DNA of 64,000 nucleotides, taken from assembly GCA_040380855.1 (NCBI GenBank), contig JBEIIG010000008.1:22337-86336 (forward strand), given 5' to 3'. The position numbers were made by a program, and so were the translations under genes. Source of the stretch: VFMC01 sp040380855. Lineage in GTDB: Bacteria; Actinomycetota; Acidimicrobiia; Acidimicrobiales; Ilumatobacteraceae. This document shows, in pieces, positions 39,055 through 48,049 of the stretch; the first letter of the stretch is position 1, and each line of letters opens with the position of its first letter. The notes beneath the pieces were generated by a model. The model was not told the origin of the DNA. It worked only from the letters and a program-made list of their open reading frames with translations, and ran no database searches.

Positions 39055-39077
39055 CACAACGATTCAAACACAACGAT
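39055..39077. promoter_or_regulatory. Pair of direct repeats in the ALDH-gntR intergenic region
   Basis: CACAACGAT occurs at 39055-39063 and 39069-39077, a 14-bp period. A minus-strand TTGACA (39053-39048) lies just beside it and could be the -35 of the ALDH operon, though no good -10 follows at 17 bp. Confidence 0.35.
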
Positions 39078-39113
39078 AGGGCGGCGACGGTTGCCGAATC
39101 GTCCGGTGCTTCG

Positions 39114-39127
39114 TAATGTACGTACAT
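39114..39127 (+). promoter_or_regulatory. -10 element and operator-like palindrome of the gntR gene
   Basis: TAATGT (39114-39119) is 6 nt from the ATG at 39126. A perfect 12-bp palindrome ATGTACGTACAT (39116-39127) covers the -10, the start point and the first two bases of the start codon. The GT...AC form fits GntR-family operators, so autorepression is likely. Confidence 0.5.
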
Positions 39128-39893
39128 GGCTCGATCCGCATCGGTGTCGACTGGCTCGCGACGCGAGGGTACGTCGTACGGCGTGGTGGCCGACGACATC
39201 CGCCGCGCGATCGACGACGGCCGGTTCGGTGTCGACTCGGCGCTGCCCACCGAGGCCGAGCTCGTCGAGCAGTACGGCGTGAGCCGCCAGACCGTACGAC
39301 GAGCATTCCAAGACCTGGTGGCCGAAGGGCTCGTCTACCGCATCCCGGGCAAGGGCACGTTCGTCAGCACCCTGCAGGGCAAGTACATCCGCTCGTCGGG
39401 CTCGATCGACGAGCTGATGTCGCTGTCGATCGACACCGATCTCGACGTGCTCGAACCGCCGCGGGAAGGCGTCGACATCGAGGCTGCAGGCCGGCTCCAC
39501 CTCGACACCGATGCCGTGGTGACGATGCGGTTCCGCAGGCTGCACGCCGGCCGCCCGTACTGCGTCACCCAGGCCTATCTGCCCGTCCACGTCGGCTTGC
39601 CGCTGCTGACGGTGCCCGAGTTCACCGAGGTGGGCGTGCACCGCAACCTCACCGTGCTCAGCGTGGTGCAGCGCGTCTCGGGCCGCACCTTCGTTGGCGC
39701 CGACCAGACCATCACCGCGGTGGGTGCCACGGCCCAGGTTGCCGACGAACTCGAGTGTCAGGTGGGCGATCCGGTGTTGCGCATCGATCGTCTGTACGTC
39801 GACCACCGCGGCGAGTTGCTCGAACTGGCCGTGAACCATTTCAATCCGGCGCGCTACACCTACCGGTTCCAGATGCGGGCCCACGACGCATGA
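39126..39893 (+). CDS. GntR family (HutC/UTRA) transcriptional regulator
   Basis: The protein has 255 residues. The N-terminal winged helix SYGVVADDIRRAIDDGRFG leads to LPTEAELVEQYGVSRQTVRRAFQDLVAEGLVYR, split by the recognition helix, and PGKGTFV. A UTRA effector-binding domain occupies about 95-245. It lies between the leftward catabolic operon and the downstream thiamine-diphosphate enzyme gene, with which it overlaps by ATGA. It most likely represses both sides until a pathway metabolite binds the UTRA domain. Confidence 0.9.
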   Translation: MARSASVSTGSRREGTSYGVVADDIRRAIDDGRFGVDSALPTEAELVEQYGVSRQTVRRAFQDLVAEGLVYRIPGKGTFVSTLQGKYIRSSGSIDELMSLSIDTDLDVLEPPREGVDIEAAGRLHLDTDAVVTMRFRRLHAGRPYCVTQAYLPVHVGLPLLTVPEFTEVGVHRNLTVLSVVQRVSGRTFVGADQTITAVGATAQVADELECQVGDPVLRIDRLYVDHRGELLELAVNHFNPARYTYRFQMRAHDA

Positions 39894-41539
39894 GCACGTC
39901 GCGACGCGAACTCGCTCGATCGGTGGTGCTGGCCTGCCGCGAGGCAGGCACCACCCATCTGTTCGGCGTGCCCGGTGGTGGTTCGAACCTCGACGTGGTG
40001 GGCGAGGCCCACACCGCCGGGATCGAGTTCGTCCTGGTGCACACCGAGACGGCGGCAGCCGTCATGGCCGGGGTGATGGGCGAACTCACCGGCGCGCCCG
40101 GGATGTGCGTGGCCACCCGCGGCCCGGGTGCTGCCAGTGCGGTCAACGGCATGGCGCAGGCGTTGCTCGACCGCCAGCCGGTGGTGCTGGTCACCGACAG
40201 CGTCGCGGCGTCCGACCGGGCCCGTGTGTCGCATCAGCGCCTCGCCCAACAGGCACTGATGACGCCCGTCAGCAAGGCCTCGGTCGTGCTCGACGGCCGC
40301 GAGGCCGATGCCGCGCTGCACCTGGTGGCCACTGCGCTGGCCATGCCGCCCGGGCCGGTGCAGGTCGACCTCGACCCCACGGTCGAAGCGGCCGCCACGG
40401 CCGCCGGCTCCGCATCCTTGCCGCCGGCCAGCGAACCGATCATCGACCTGGCGGCCCTGGTGCGCCGTTCCCGGCGGCCGGTGCTGGTGGTGGGTGTGGG
40501 GGCGATCGTCGGTGGTGCAGCGCAGCGCGCTCGGGTTGCCGACGCTGTTCGCCGCTTCGCTACCGCAGGCAACGTGCCGGTGTTGTGCACCTACAAGGCA
40601 CGGGGCATGGTGGCCGACACAGCGCCCACCTGCGCCGGTGTCGCCACCGGGGCCACTATCGAGTCGCCCGTGCTGCACGCTGCCGACCTGATCATCGGGG
40701 TCGGCCTCGACCCGGTCGAGCTCATCCCCGCGGCCTGGCCCTACGCAGCGCCGCTCGTGCTGGTGGGACGGTGGACCATCGACGACAGCACCTTTTTCGG
40801 CGACCACCTCACCACGGAGTACGTGACCGACATCGCGGTCGCGCTCGATGGGGCGATCGACGCCCTTGCGACCGATTGGGCAGCGGCCGACGGGCAGGCC
40901 TACCGCCGCCAAGCGCTCGCCGAACTGGCGGCACAGGTGCCCGCAGCCCCGGTCGGCCTGGTGCCCCAGCAGGTTGTCGCCATTGCCCGTTCCGTGGCGC
41001 CCGCCGACACGGTGGCCACGGTGGACGCCGGCGCTCACATGCTGGTGGCCATGCCGTTGTGGGAGGTCGACGCACCGGCGCACCTGCTCATCTCGAGCGG
41101 CCTGGCCACGATGGGGTTCGCGCTGCCGGCATCGGTGGCTGCCGCGCTGGCCTACCCGGGCCGCCGCGTCGTCTGCTTCACCGGCGACGGTGGCATCGGT
41201 ATGGCCCTCGCCGAACTCGAGACGCTCGCCCGACTGCAGTTGCCGGTCGTGGTGGTGGTGTTCGACGATGCCCTCCTCAGCCTCATCGCAGCCAAACAGC
41301 AGCCCTCGGGGCACGGCGGCGAGGCAGCGGTGCGCTACGCCCCGGTCGACTTCGCCGCGGTAGCAGCGGGCTGTGGGGTCGCGGCCGAACGCGTCGACGA
41401 CCATGCGGCCTACGAACAGGCGTTGCGACGGGCCTTTCAGCGCAACGGTCCCACACTCATCGACGTGGTGGTCGACCCATCGGCCTACGCGGCCGTGCTC
41501 GACGCCATCAGAGGGCCGCGTGAGGCGCCGTCGGCGTGA
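39890..41539 (+). CDS. Acetolactate synthase-like thiamine diphosphate enzyme
   Basis: The protein has 549 residues. The N-terminal Pyr domain has FGVPGGGS and the activating Glu in VLVHTETAAAVMAG. The central domain is FAD/ADP-like. The C-terminal PP domain has FTGDGGIGMALAELETLARLQLP, split, followed by VVFDDALLSLI where the canonical N-N is D-D. It is probably a 2-keto-acid decarboxylase or carboligase and is not housekeeping IlvB, since it is under the GntR regulator and lacks a small-subunit gene. An oxalyl-CoA decarboxylase role was considered because of the CoA-transferase in the cluster, but no residue proves it. Confidence 0.85.
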   Translation: MSTSRRELARSVVLACREAGTTHLFGVPGGGSNLDVVGEAHTAGIEFVLVHTETAAAVMAGVMGELTGAPGMCVATRGPGAASAVNGMAQALLDRQPVVLVTDSVAASDRARVSHQRLAQQALMTPVSKASVVLDGREADAALHLVATALAMPPGPVQVDLDPTVEAAATAAGSASLPPASEPIIDLAALVRRSRRPVLVVGVGAIVGGAAQRARVADAVRRFATAGNVPVLCTYKARGMVADTAPTCAGVATGATIESPVLHAADLIIGVGLDPVELIPAAWPYAAPLVLVGRWTIDDSTFFGDHLTTEYVTDIAVALDGAIDALATDWAAADGQAYRRQALAELAAQVPAAPVGLVPQQVVAIARSVAPADTVATVDAGAHMLVAMPLWEVDAPAHLLISSGLATMGFALPASVAAALAYPGRRVVCFTGDGGIGMALAELETLARLQLPVVVVVFDDALLSLIAAKQQPSGHGGEAAVRYAPVDFAAVAAGCGVAAERVDDHAAYEQALRRAFQRNGPTLIDVVVDPSAYAAVLDAIRGPREAPSA

Positions 41540-41546
41540 GCGCTGC

Positions 41547-41849
41547 TCAGTCGAACTTGGCCGGCCGCGCGACCCGCACCGTGCTGGCGAAGGCGACGAC
41601 GGCGTAGTTCGTGAAGTAGCGCTCGACGAGGTGCTCGAGGATCCGCTCGGCCACTTCGTCGCGCACGATGGTCTCGATGCGCACATGCGGGCCTTCCCAG
41701 TCGCCGGTGTGGCGGCCGCCGGTACCGCTGCCCTCGACCGACCCGATCGAGTAGCCGGTGGCGCCGAGTCGACGGATGTCGTCGATCAACCGCTTCTTCA
41801 GCACCGACTCGGCGATGATCGTGACGAGCTGCCGCTCGGTGGTGGTCAT
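41547..41849 (-). CDS. sbtB: PII-like bicarbonate transporter regulator SbtB
   Basis: The protein has 100 residues with a PII fold. LVTIIAESVLKKRLIDDIRRLGATGYSI is the first beta-alpha unit, EGSGTGGRHTGDWEGPHVRIE a long T-loop region, and EHLVERYFTNYAVVAFAST the second helix and strand. Cyanobacterial SbtB binds adenine nucleotides and gates SbtA. No redox CGPxGC C-terminal loop is present. It is coupled by ATGA to sbtA, the usual partner. Confidence 0.85.
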   Translation of the reverse strand: MTTTERQLVTIIAESVLKKRLIDDIRRLGATGYSIGSVEGSGTGGRHTGDWEGPHVRIETIVRDEVAERILEHLVERYFTNYAVVAFASTVRVARPAKFD

Positions 41850-42811
41850 GTCAATCCCTTCGCCATGGCGTAGTAGAGGGGAATGCCGACCACGATGTTG
41901 AACGGGAACGTCACGCCGAGCGAAGCAGTGATGTAGAGCCCGGGCCGCGCGGTGGGCAGGGCGATGCGCACGGCGGCCGGCGCTGCGATGTACGACGCAC
42001 TGGCGGCCAGGGTGGCCAGCACCGTCGTCCCGCCGACACCCAGCCCGCAGAGCGAGCCGGCGAGTGCACCCACGAAACCGTTCACCACCGGGATCGCCAC
42101 AGCAAGTGCCACCAGTCGCCAGCCCGCCTCACGCACGTCGCGGATGCGCTGGGCGGCCACGGTGCCCATGTCGATCATGAACAGGGTGAGCAATCCGGGG
42201 AAGAGGCCCACGAACAAGGGGTCGACCGGTTCGAGCCGCTTCGGGCCGGCGAGCACACCGATGAGCAGGCCGGCGAGCAGCAGCACGATGCTGCGGCCGC
42301 GGACCACCTCGGCGATCGCGTCACCCCAGTTCGATTCGTCGTCGCCGCGCAACGAACGCTGGGCGATGGCGAGCGCAACGATGATGCCGATGATCTCGAG
42401 CACGGCGAGCAGGCCGGCGAGGAACGGTTCGGTCGGTTCGGCCTCGGTGTCGAGGAAGGCCAGCACGACCGTGAACGTGACCGCCGAAACCGACCCGTAG
42501 TGGGCGGCGATGGCCGCCGAGTCGATCACACCGATGCGGCCGAGGCGGCGCAGAGCGACGTAGGCGATCAGCGGGGTGAGCAGGCCCAGCACGACTGCGG
42601 CGATGAGGGGTTGCCACACGTCGCCGAGCTCGGCCTCGGCGAGGCCCTTGCCGCCCTTCAAGCCGATCGCGAACAGCAGATAGGTCGACAGAACCGCGTA
42701 GAGCCCCTGGGGCAGTTTGATGTCGCCCTTCACCGAGGTGGCGAGCGCTGCCACCACGAAGGCCAGCACGGGGGCTGACAGGAGGTTGTCGACGACGGCC
42801 GTTGAGAACAT
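41846..42811 (-). CDS. sbtA: Sodium-dependent bicarbonate transporter SbtA
   Basis: The protein has 321 residues with about ten hydrophobic spans. Family blocks include KLPQGLYAVLSTYLLFAIGLKGG, HYGSVSAVTFTVVLAFLD, FPGLLTLFMIDMG and an inverted second half with SASYIAAPAAVRIALPTARPGLYI (split), matching DUF897/SbtA. In Cyanobacteria SbtA imports HCO3- with Na+. Here it would supply bicarbonate for carboxylations or pH balance. A CATACT -10 lies about 25 nt upstream of the ATG. Confidence 0.88.
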   Translation of the reverse strand: MFSTAVVDNLLSAPVLAFVVAALATSVKGDIKLPQGLYAVLSTYLLFAIGLKGGKGLAEAELGDVWQPLIAAVVLGLLTPLIAYVALRRLGRIGVIDSAAIAAHYGSVSAVTFTVVLAFLDTEAEPTEPFLAGLLAVLEIIGIIVALAIAQRSLRGDDESNWGDAIAEVVRGRSIVLLLAGLLIGVLAGPKRLEPVDPLFVGLFPGLLTLFMIDMGTVAAQRIRDVREAGWRLVALAVAIPVVNGFVGALAGSLCGLGVGGTTVLATLAASASYIAAPAAVRIALPTARPGLYITASLGVTFPFNIVVGIPLYYAMAKGLT

Positions 42812-42843
42812 GGAGCTCAGATCACCTGCGGCCAGTATGACGC

Positions 42844-42858
42844 GCCCGGTCGCCGGGC
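42844..42858 (-). terminator. Candidate hairpin terminator after the UbiB-like kinase gene
   Basis: GCCCGG-TCG-CCGGGC is a perfect 6-bp stem 23 nt beyond the minus-strand stop at 42881. No T-tract follows, as is common for high-GC Actinobacteria, so terminator status is tentative. Confidence 0.35.
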
Positions 42859-42880
42859 ACCGTGTCGACGGCTCGCTCGA

Positions 42881-44515
42881 TCAGCGACCGACGTGGTCGC
42901 GCATGCGCTTCTGGATCAGCTCGCGTCGGGCCTGCAACTCGCGATAGGTGAGGCTGTCGGTGGTGGTATCGACACCGAACCCGGCCTTCACGCCGTCCAT
43001 GTTCAGTTCGACAGCGCGATGGTCGATGCCGAGCTCGCGGCCGAGCCGCTCGCCGTGTCGCTCGGCGAACATCATCGAGATCTTGGCGATCTCGCCGATC
43101 AGGTCGAGGTCGGGGGCCAAGCGGGCCATGGCGCCGTCGAGGAACACCATGTTCTTCACGTACAGCATGAGCTCTTTCGGCATCCGGGCGCCGTAGCCCA
43201 GCATGGCCTTCACCACGCGTTGCACCTCGCCCACCAGTTCCTCGCCCGTGAGCGTGGTGGGGTCGATGGTGGGCTGGTCGAGGCGCAGGTCGCGGATGAC
43301 GGCCTCGAGGTCGGTGTCGGCCGGCAACGCGCCCAGATCGCGCATGGCCGCCATCTGGCCCTTCACGTCGTTGGTGGTGGCGGCGAGCATCATCCGCAGG
43401 AAGGCGAGGCGCCGCTCACCCGTGAGCCGACCGACGATGCCGAAGTCGAGCAGCGCGGTGCGCCCGTCGGCCAGCACGAACAGGTTGCCGCCGTGCAGGT
43501 CGCCGTGGAACACGCCGTACACCATCGCGCCCTCCATCAACGCCACCATCGCCGTGCGCACCACGTCCTCGGTGTCGATGCCGGCGTCCTTCATGCCCGC
43601 CACATCGTCGAAGTTGAAGCCGTACACACGCTGCATCACCAGCACGCGGCGGGTGACCAGACGGGGGTGTGGGCGAGGGATGACGTAACCGTCCTGGCCG
43701 AGGTCGTGCAGCATGGCGGCGACGTCGACCATGTTGGCGGCTTCCATGCGGAAGTCGAGTTCTTCGACGATCGTCTCGGCGAACAACTCCACCAGGGCCG
43801 GCGGGTTGGCGAGCGCAGCGATGGGGATGCGCCCCACCAGGTGCGGCGCCAGCCAGGCCATCACGCGCAGGTCGCGGCGCACCAGCGTGGCGACGCTGGG
43901 CCGCTGCACCTTCACCACCACCTCTTCGCCGGTGAGCAACGTCGCGGCGTGCACCTGGGCGATCGACGCGGCGGCCAGCGGCGTGCGCTCGAAGTGCGAG
44001 AACACGTCTTCGAGGCGCGCTCCGAGGTCGGCCTCGACCACCTGGCGCACCATGTCGAACGGCTCGGCGGGCACCTGGTCGCGGCACTTCTTGAACTCGG
44101 TCACCAACTCGGCGGGGAACAGGCCTTCACCGCTCGAGATGATCTGGCCGAGCTTGATGTAGGTGGGACCCAGCCGTTCGGCGGCCTTGCGCAGGCGCAG
44201 CGACACGTCGGCACGGCTGGCCTCGGGCGTGGCGTAGCGGCCACGGCGCTTGCGTACGAGCCACGGCACGACGGCCTTGCCGAGCACACCGACGACGGTG
44301 ACCACACGGCGACCCGGGGGCACCTTCGAGGGTTTGGTGAGCACCGGCACCTCGGCTCGGGCAGCGGCACGCAGGTCGGCGGCGACGGGCAGCCAGCGGA
44401 TGTCGGCGCGATCGAGCAGCCACGGGGCGGTTTCGGTGAACGCCCCCCATGCCCGGTCGTCGGGCTGGGGAGTGTCGGGGGAGGCGTCGTCGTCGTGCGC
44501 GGTGGGGGAACGCAT
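42881..44515 (-). CDS. ABC1/AarF/UbiB-family atypical kinase
   Basis: The protein has 544 residues. The KxGQ motif YIKLGQIISS, the Ala-rich ADIR-type nucleotide loop (AAASIAQVHAA) and KVQRPSV are diagnostic. VFHGDLHGGNLFV and LLDFGIVG complete the signatures of the UbiB family, which in other bacteria supports quinone biosynthesis. Actinobacteria use menaquinone; the client here is unknown. N-terminal 35 residues are acidic and probably disordered. No transmembrane hairpin is obvious at the C-terminus, unlike E. coli UbiB. Confidence 0.9.
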   Translation of the reverse strand: MRSPTAHDDDASPDTPQPDDRAWGAFTETAPWLLDRADIRWLPVAADLRAAARAEVPVLTKPSKVPPGRRVVTVVGVLGKAVVPWLVRKRRGRYATPEASRADVSLRLRKAAERLGPTYIKLGQIISSGEGLFPAELVTEFKKCRDQVPAEPFDMVRQVVEADLGARLEDVFSHFERTPLAAASIAQVHAATLLTGEEVVVKVQRPSVATLVRRDLRVMAWLAPHLVGRIPIAALANPPALVELFAETIVEELDFRMEAANMVDVAAMLHDLGQDGYVIPRPHPRLVTRRVLVMQRVYGFNFDDVAGMKDAGIDTEDVVRTAMVALMEGAMVYGVFHGDLHGGNLFVLADGRTALLDFGIVGRLTGERRLAFLRMMLAATTNDVKGQMAAMRDLGALPADTDLEAVIRDLRLDQPTIDPTTLTGEELVGEVQRVVKAMLGYGARMPKELMLYVKNMVFLDGAMARLAPDLDLIGEIAKISMMFAERHGERLGRELGIDHRAVELNMDGVKAGFGVDTTTDSLTYRELQARRELIQKRMRDHVGR

Positions 44516-44637
44516 GGCTGCATGATCGCAGCGAATCGGCCGATCCGGTCAGTCGGGCCTGGTGCAGATGTGCGAAAGGCGGCACACGTCGGCCGGGCGG
44601 CAGACGTCGCCGGATCGACGGACCACACCTCGCTGGC

Positions 44638-44643
44638 TACGAT
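44638..44643 (+). promoter_or_regulatory. -10 element of the three-paralog PEP-utilising operon
   Basis: TACGAT would start a leader of about 27 nt that carries TCTGGGGGG before the ATG at 44677. A closely similar leader sequence precedes the third paralog at 48050. Confidence 0.4.
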
Positions 44644-44676
44644 GCCGACACCATCTCGACGTCTGGGGGGACGACC

Positions 44677-46344
44677 ATGGCGAACCGTTACTACGTCACC
44701 GACACCGACCTGTCGGCGCGTTTTCCGCTGTACACACGGGCCAACGTGGGGGAGGTGTTCCCCGATCCCGTCACACCGCTCACGTCCGACACGGCGCTGT
44801 GGTACGCCGAACTGGGCTGGCGCGACGCCTGGGTGCGGATGGGTGCGTTCGACGCCGACGAGTTCCCGGCCGACCAGTACTGCCAGCTCGGCGTGCAGGG
44901 CGGCTACTGCTACCTGAACGCATCGCTCATCCGCATCTTCGGCGAGCGCGCCCCGGGCCTGTCGTGGCAGACGATGGACGAAACCTTCTTCGGCGTCATG
45001 CCGGGTATCCCGCCCTACGAGGAACAGCCAGGCGACGTGCGCCCCGACCTGAGCGAGAAGATCGGCGCCACCTTCGGATGGGTGTTCGCGCAGGGCAGCC
45101 TGTCCGACCTCACCGAACTCACCGATCACCGCAACGAGACCATCGCCCTGCGCGCCAACCGTCCCGACTTCTCGACGATGAGCGACCGCGAGCTGTGGGA
45201 TCGCTACATGTGGCTGGTGCCTCAGCACCGCAAGTACTTCGCCCAGCACCTGTTCACCACCTACATGGCCACGGTGCCGGTGGGTGCCATCGCAGCAGTT
45301 GCCACCGCGGTGGGTCGGCCCGACCTCATCATGCCCATCGTCGCCGGTATCGGCGAGGTCGACTCGGCCGAGCCCAGCCACGCGATGTGGGCGATGTCGC
45401 GTCTGGCCCCCGAGTCACCCGAGTTCGCCGCCGCCCTCGAGTCGTTCCTGCTCAACTACGGCAGCCGCGGCCCGAACGAGTGGGAGGTGCGGTCGCCCAC
45501 GTGGGAGACCCGTCCCTCGCTGGCCATCGCCGCGATCGACCGCATGCGCCTGGCCCCCGACTCGGCTGACCCGGCGCTGCAGAACGCCGAGCGGGCGCGC
45601 CAGCGCGAGGCCGCGTCAGCCGAACTGCTCGCCATCGTCGAGGGCGATCCGGCCGTGCACGGTCAACTCGCCGCGGCCATCAGCTGCTCGAAGGCCTGGC
45701 TGCCCGGCCGCGAGCGCACCAAGACCAACAACATCCGCTGCATCCACGAGATGCGCATGCCCATGCGCGAACTCGGCCGCCGGATGGTCGAGCGCGGCGC
45801 GTTCGACGAGATCGAGGACTTCGGGTTCCTGAAGGCCGCGGAGATCGAAGCGTTCTTGGCCGACCCGCACTCGTTCACCGACACGGTGCGCGACCGTCGG
45901 GCCGAGTACCGCCGCCTGCAGGAACTGGTGCCGCCGTTCATCTTCGTCGGCGAGGCAGCGGGCCCCGACACCTGGGCCCGCCGCGATGCGGCTGGCGAGG
46001 CGGTGCTCACCTCGGGCGACACGCTGGCCGGTATGCCCGGTTGCCCGGGTGTGGTGGAGGGCATCGCCCGTGTGGTGCTCGACTCGCACGACCCCTCGGC
46101 GCTCGAGCCGGGCGACATCCTGGTGGCCCCCATCACCGACCCGTCGTGGACGCCGTTGTTCGTGCCCGCCGGCGGTGTGGTGGTCGACGTGGGTGCCATG
46201 CTCAGCCACGCCATCATCGTCAGCCGCGAACTGGGCATCCCGTGCGTGGTGTCGGCCACCGATGCCACCCGCCGCATCTCCGACGGGGCCCATATCCGCG
46301 TCGACGGCAACACGGGCGTCGTCACCGTCTTGGAGGTGAACTGA
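44677..46344 (+). CDS. PEP-utilising enzyme mobile-domain protein, paralog 1
   Basis: The protein has 555 residues. The C-terminal about 100 residues are the swivelling phosphohistidine domain of PEP synthase/PPDK: DILVAPITDPSWTPLFVPAGG, then GAMLSHAIIVSRELGIPCVV with the phosphorylatable His511. The N-terminal about 440 residues are helical, with YGSRGPNEWEVRSPTWETRP and GRERTKTNNIRCIHEMRM, as in rifampin phosphotransferase-like and phenylphosphate synthase-like proteins. No ATP-grasp domain is present. It is first in an operon with two paralogs, an exporter and a CoA-transferase. Substrate unknown. Confidence 0.82.
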   Translation: MANRYYVTDTDLSARFPLYTRANVGEVFPDPVTPLTSDTALWYAELGWRDAWVRMGAFDADEFPADQYCQLGVQGGYCYLNASLIRIFGERAPGLSWQTMDETFFGVMPGIPPYEEQPGDVRPDLSEKIGATFGWVFAQGSLSDLTELTDHRNETIALRANRPDFSTMSDRELWDRYMWLVPQHRKYFAQHLFTTYMATVPVGAIAAVATAVGRPDLIMPIVAGIGEVDSAEPSHAMWAMSRLAPESPEFAAALESFLLNYGSRGPNEWEVRSPTWETRPSLAIAAIDRMRLAPDSADPALQNAERARQREAASAELLAIVEGDPAVHGQLAAAISCSKAWLPGRERTKTNNIRCIHEMRMPMRELGRRMVERGAFDEIEDFGFLKAAEIEAFLADPHSFTDTVRDRRAEYRRLQELVPPFIFVGEAAGPDTWARRDAAGEAVLTSGDTLAGMPGCPGVVEGIARVVLDSHDPSALEPGDILVAPITDPSWTPLFVPAGGVVVDVGAMLSHAIIVSRELGIPCVVSATDATRRISDGAHIRVDGNTGVVTVLEVN

Positions 46345-46346
46345 AC

Positions 46347-47990
46347 ATGGTCGCCGACCGCTGGATCACCGACTGGGAGCCGAGCCAGAAGTTCCCGGTG
46401 TACACCCGGGCCAACGCCGGTGAGGTGCTGCCCGATCCCGCCAGCCCGCTGGCGTGGACGCTGGTGTGGGAACCCGGTGTGGTGGAGGGCTGGGCCGACG
46501 CCAACGTGTCGGCCGGAACCCTCACCCGCGACGAGTTCACCCGCACGCCGCCCGAGGTGGTGGGCCTGTTCGGCGGCTACCTGTACATCAACGGTTCGCT
46601 GGCCCGGCTGTTCGGTGTTCGCGGCCCGGGCCTGAGCGCCGAGATGATCGACCTCGTCTACTTCGGCGAGCACCCCGACGTACCGAAGTACGTGCACGAG
46701 GACTGGCACGACGACCCCGCTGCCACCGAGAAGCTCGGCGCCTGGATGGGTGAGGTGCTCACCGCGGCCGACCTGCCCGGCCACCGCGACGACCAGGCTC
46801 GGGCCAACCAGACGCGTGCCGACCGCGGCGACCTCGGTGCACTCACCGACACCGAGTTGGTCGAGCGGGCTCGTTCGCTCATCCCGTTCGTGCGGCACCT
46901 GTTCTGGCGCCACCTCGACACCACGGCAGGTACGGCCGTCGGCCCGGGCGCTCTCGGGGCGATTGCCGAGGCGATGGGCGACCCGTCGATCGCGCTCACC
47001 CTCATCACCGGTATCGGCGACGTCGACTCGGCGCTGCCCAGCCATGCGATGTGGGAACTGTCGCGACTGCCTGCCGATTCGGCCGAGTTCCGTCAGGGGT
47101 TCGAGGCGTTTCTCGCCGAGTACGGCAGCCGCGGCCCGAACGAATGGGACATCCGCAGCGAGGTGTGGGAGACCAGACCCGAACTGGCGCTGGCGCTCAT
47201 CGAGACGATGCGGCCGGCACCCGACAGCGAGTCGCCCGCCGCACGCAACGCCAAGAACGTCGCCAAGCGTGAAGCGCTCGAGGCGCAGATCCGTGCCGCG
47301 CTGGCCGACCAGCCCGAGGCCCTCGGCACGTTCGAACTGGCGCTGCGCAGCGCGCACCTCTACATGGCCGGCCGCGAGCGGGCCAAGACCAACATCATCA
47401 AGGTCATCCACGAGATGCGCATGGCGATGCGCGAGCTGGCCGTCCGCCACGACTACACGATGTCGCAGGTGTGCATGCTGCTGGCCGACGAGCTCGACGC
47501 CTTCGTGGCGGCACCCGACGAGTTCCGCGCCCGGCTGACGGCGCGCGAGGAGCAGTACCTCGAACTGTTCCAGCTCGACCCGCCCTTCATCGTGAACGGA
47601 TCGGTGAAGCCGCTGTCGCAGTGGGCACGCCGTGGTGGCCCGCATGCCACCAAGGCGGCCGTGGGCGACGTGTTGACGGGTGTGCCGGGCAGTCCGGGCC
47701 AGGCCACCGGCCGGGCGCGGGGCATCCTCGACCCGGCCGACCCGCTGGCGCTCGAGCCCGGCGATGTGCTGATCGCCCCCATCACCGACCCGGCCTGGAC
47801 CCCGCTGTTCGTGCCGGCCGCCGCCGTGGTGGTGAACGTGGGTGCCCAGGTGAGCCACGCCGTCATCGTCAGCCGCGAACTGGGCATCCCGTGCGTGGTC
47901 AGCGTGCTCGACGCCACCGACCGCATCCCCGACGGTGCGCTCGTCACCGTCGACGGCACAACTGGTACCGTCACCCTCGTCGAGGGCTGA
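46347..47990 (+). CDS. PEP-utilising enzyme mobile-domain protein, paralog 2
   Basis: The protein has 547 residues. It is colinear with paralog 1: FPVYTRANAGEVLPDP at the N-terminus, SALPSHAMWELSRL, YGSRGPNEWDIRSEVWETRP, GRERAKTNIIKVIHEMRM and the swivelling domain GAQVSHAVIVSRELGIPCVV with His504. The start is only 2 bp after the stop of paralog 1, so expression is coupled. It has no ATP-grasp part and no membrane span. If these proteins form one enzyme, differing surfaces between the paralogs would allow a hetero-oligomer; that is inference. Confidence 0.82.
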   Translation: MVADRWITDWEPSQKFPVYTRANAGEVLPDPASPLAWTLVWEPGVVEGWADANVSAGTLTRDEFTRTPPEVVGLFGGYLYINGSLARLFGVRGPGLSAEMIDLVYFGEHPDVPKYVHEDWHDDPAATEKLGAWMGEVLTAADLPGHRDDQARANQTRADRGDLGALTDTELVERARSLIPFVRHLFWRHLDTTAGTAVGPGALGAIAEAMGDPSIALTLITGIGDVDSALPSHAMWELSRLPADSAEFRQGFEAFLAEYGSRGPNEWDIRSEVWETRPELALALIETMRPAPDSESPAARNAKNVAKREALEAQIRAALADQPEALGTFELALRSAHLYMAGRERAKTNIIKVIHEMRMAMRELAVRHDYTMSQVCMLLADELDAFVAAPDEFRARLTAREEQYLELFQLDPPFIVNGSVKPLSQWARRGGPHATKAAVGDVLTGVPGSPGQATGRARGILDPADPLALEPGDVLIAPITDPAWTPLFVPAAAVVVNVGAQVSHAVIVSRELGIPCVVSVLDATDRIPDGALVTVDGTTGTVTLVEG

Positions 47991-48049
47991 CCACACCCGC
48001 CACGCTGCGGCGCGGCACCGACACACCATCGATTCGTCTGGGGGACGAG

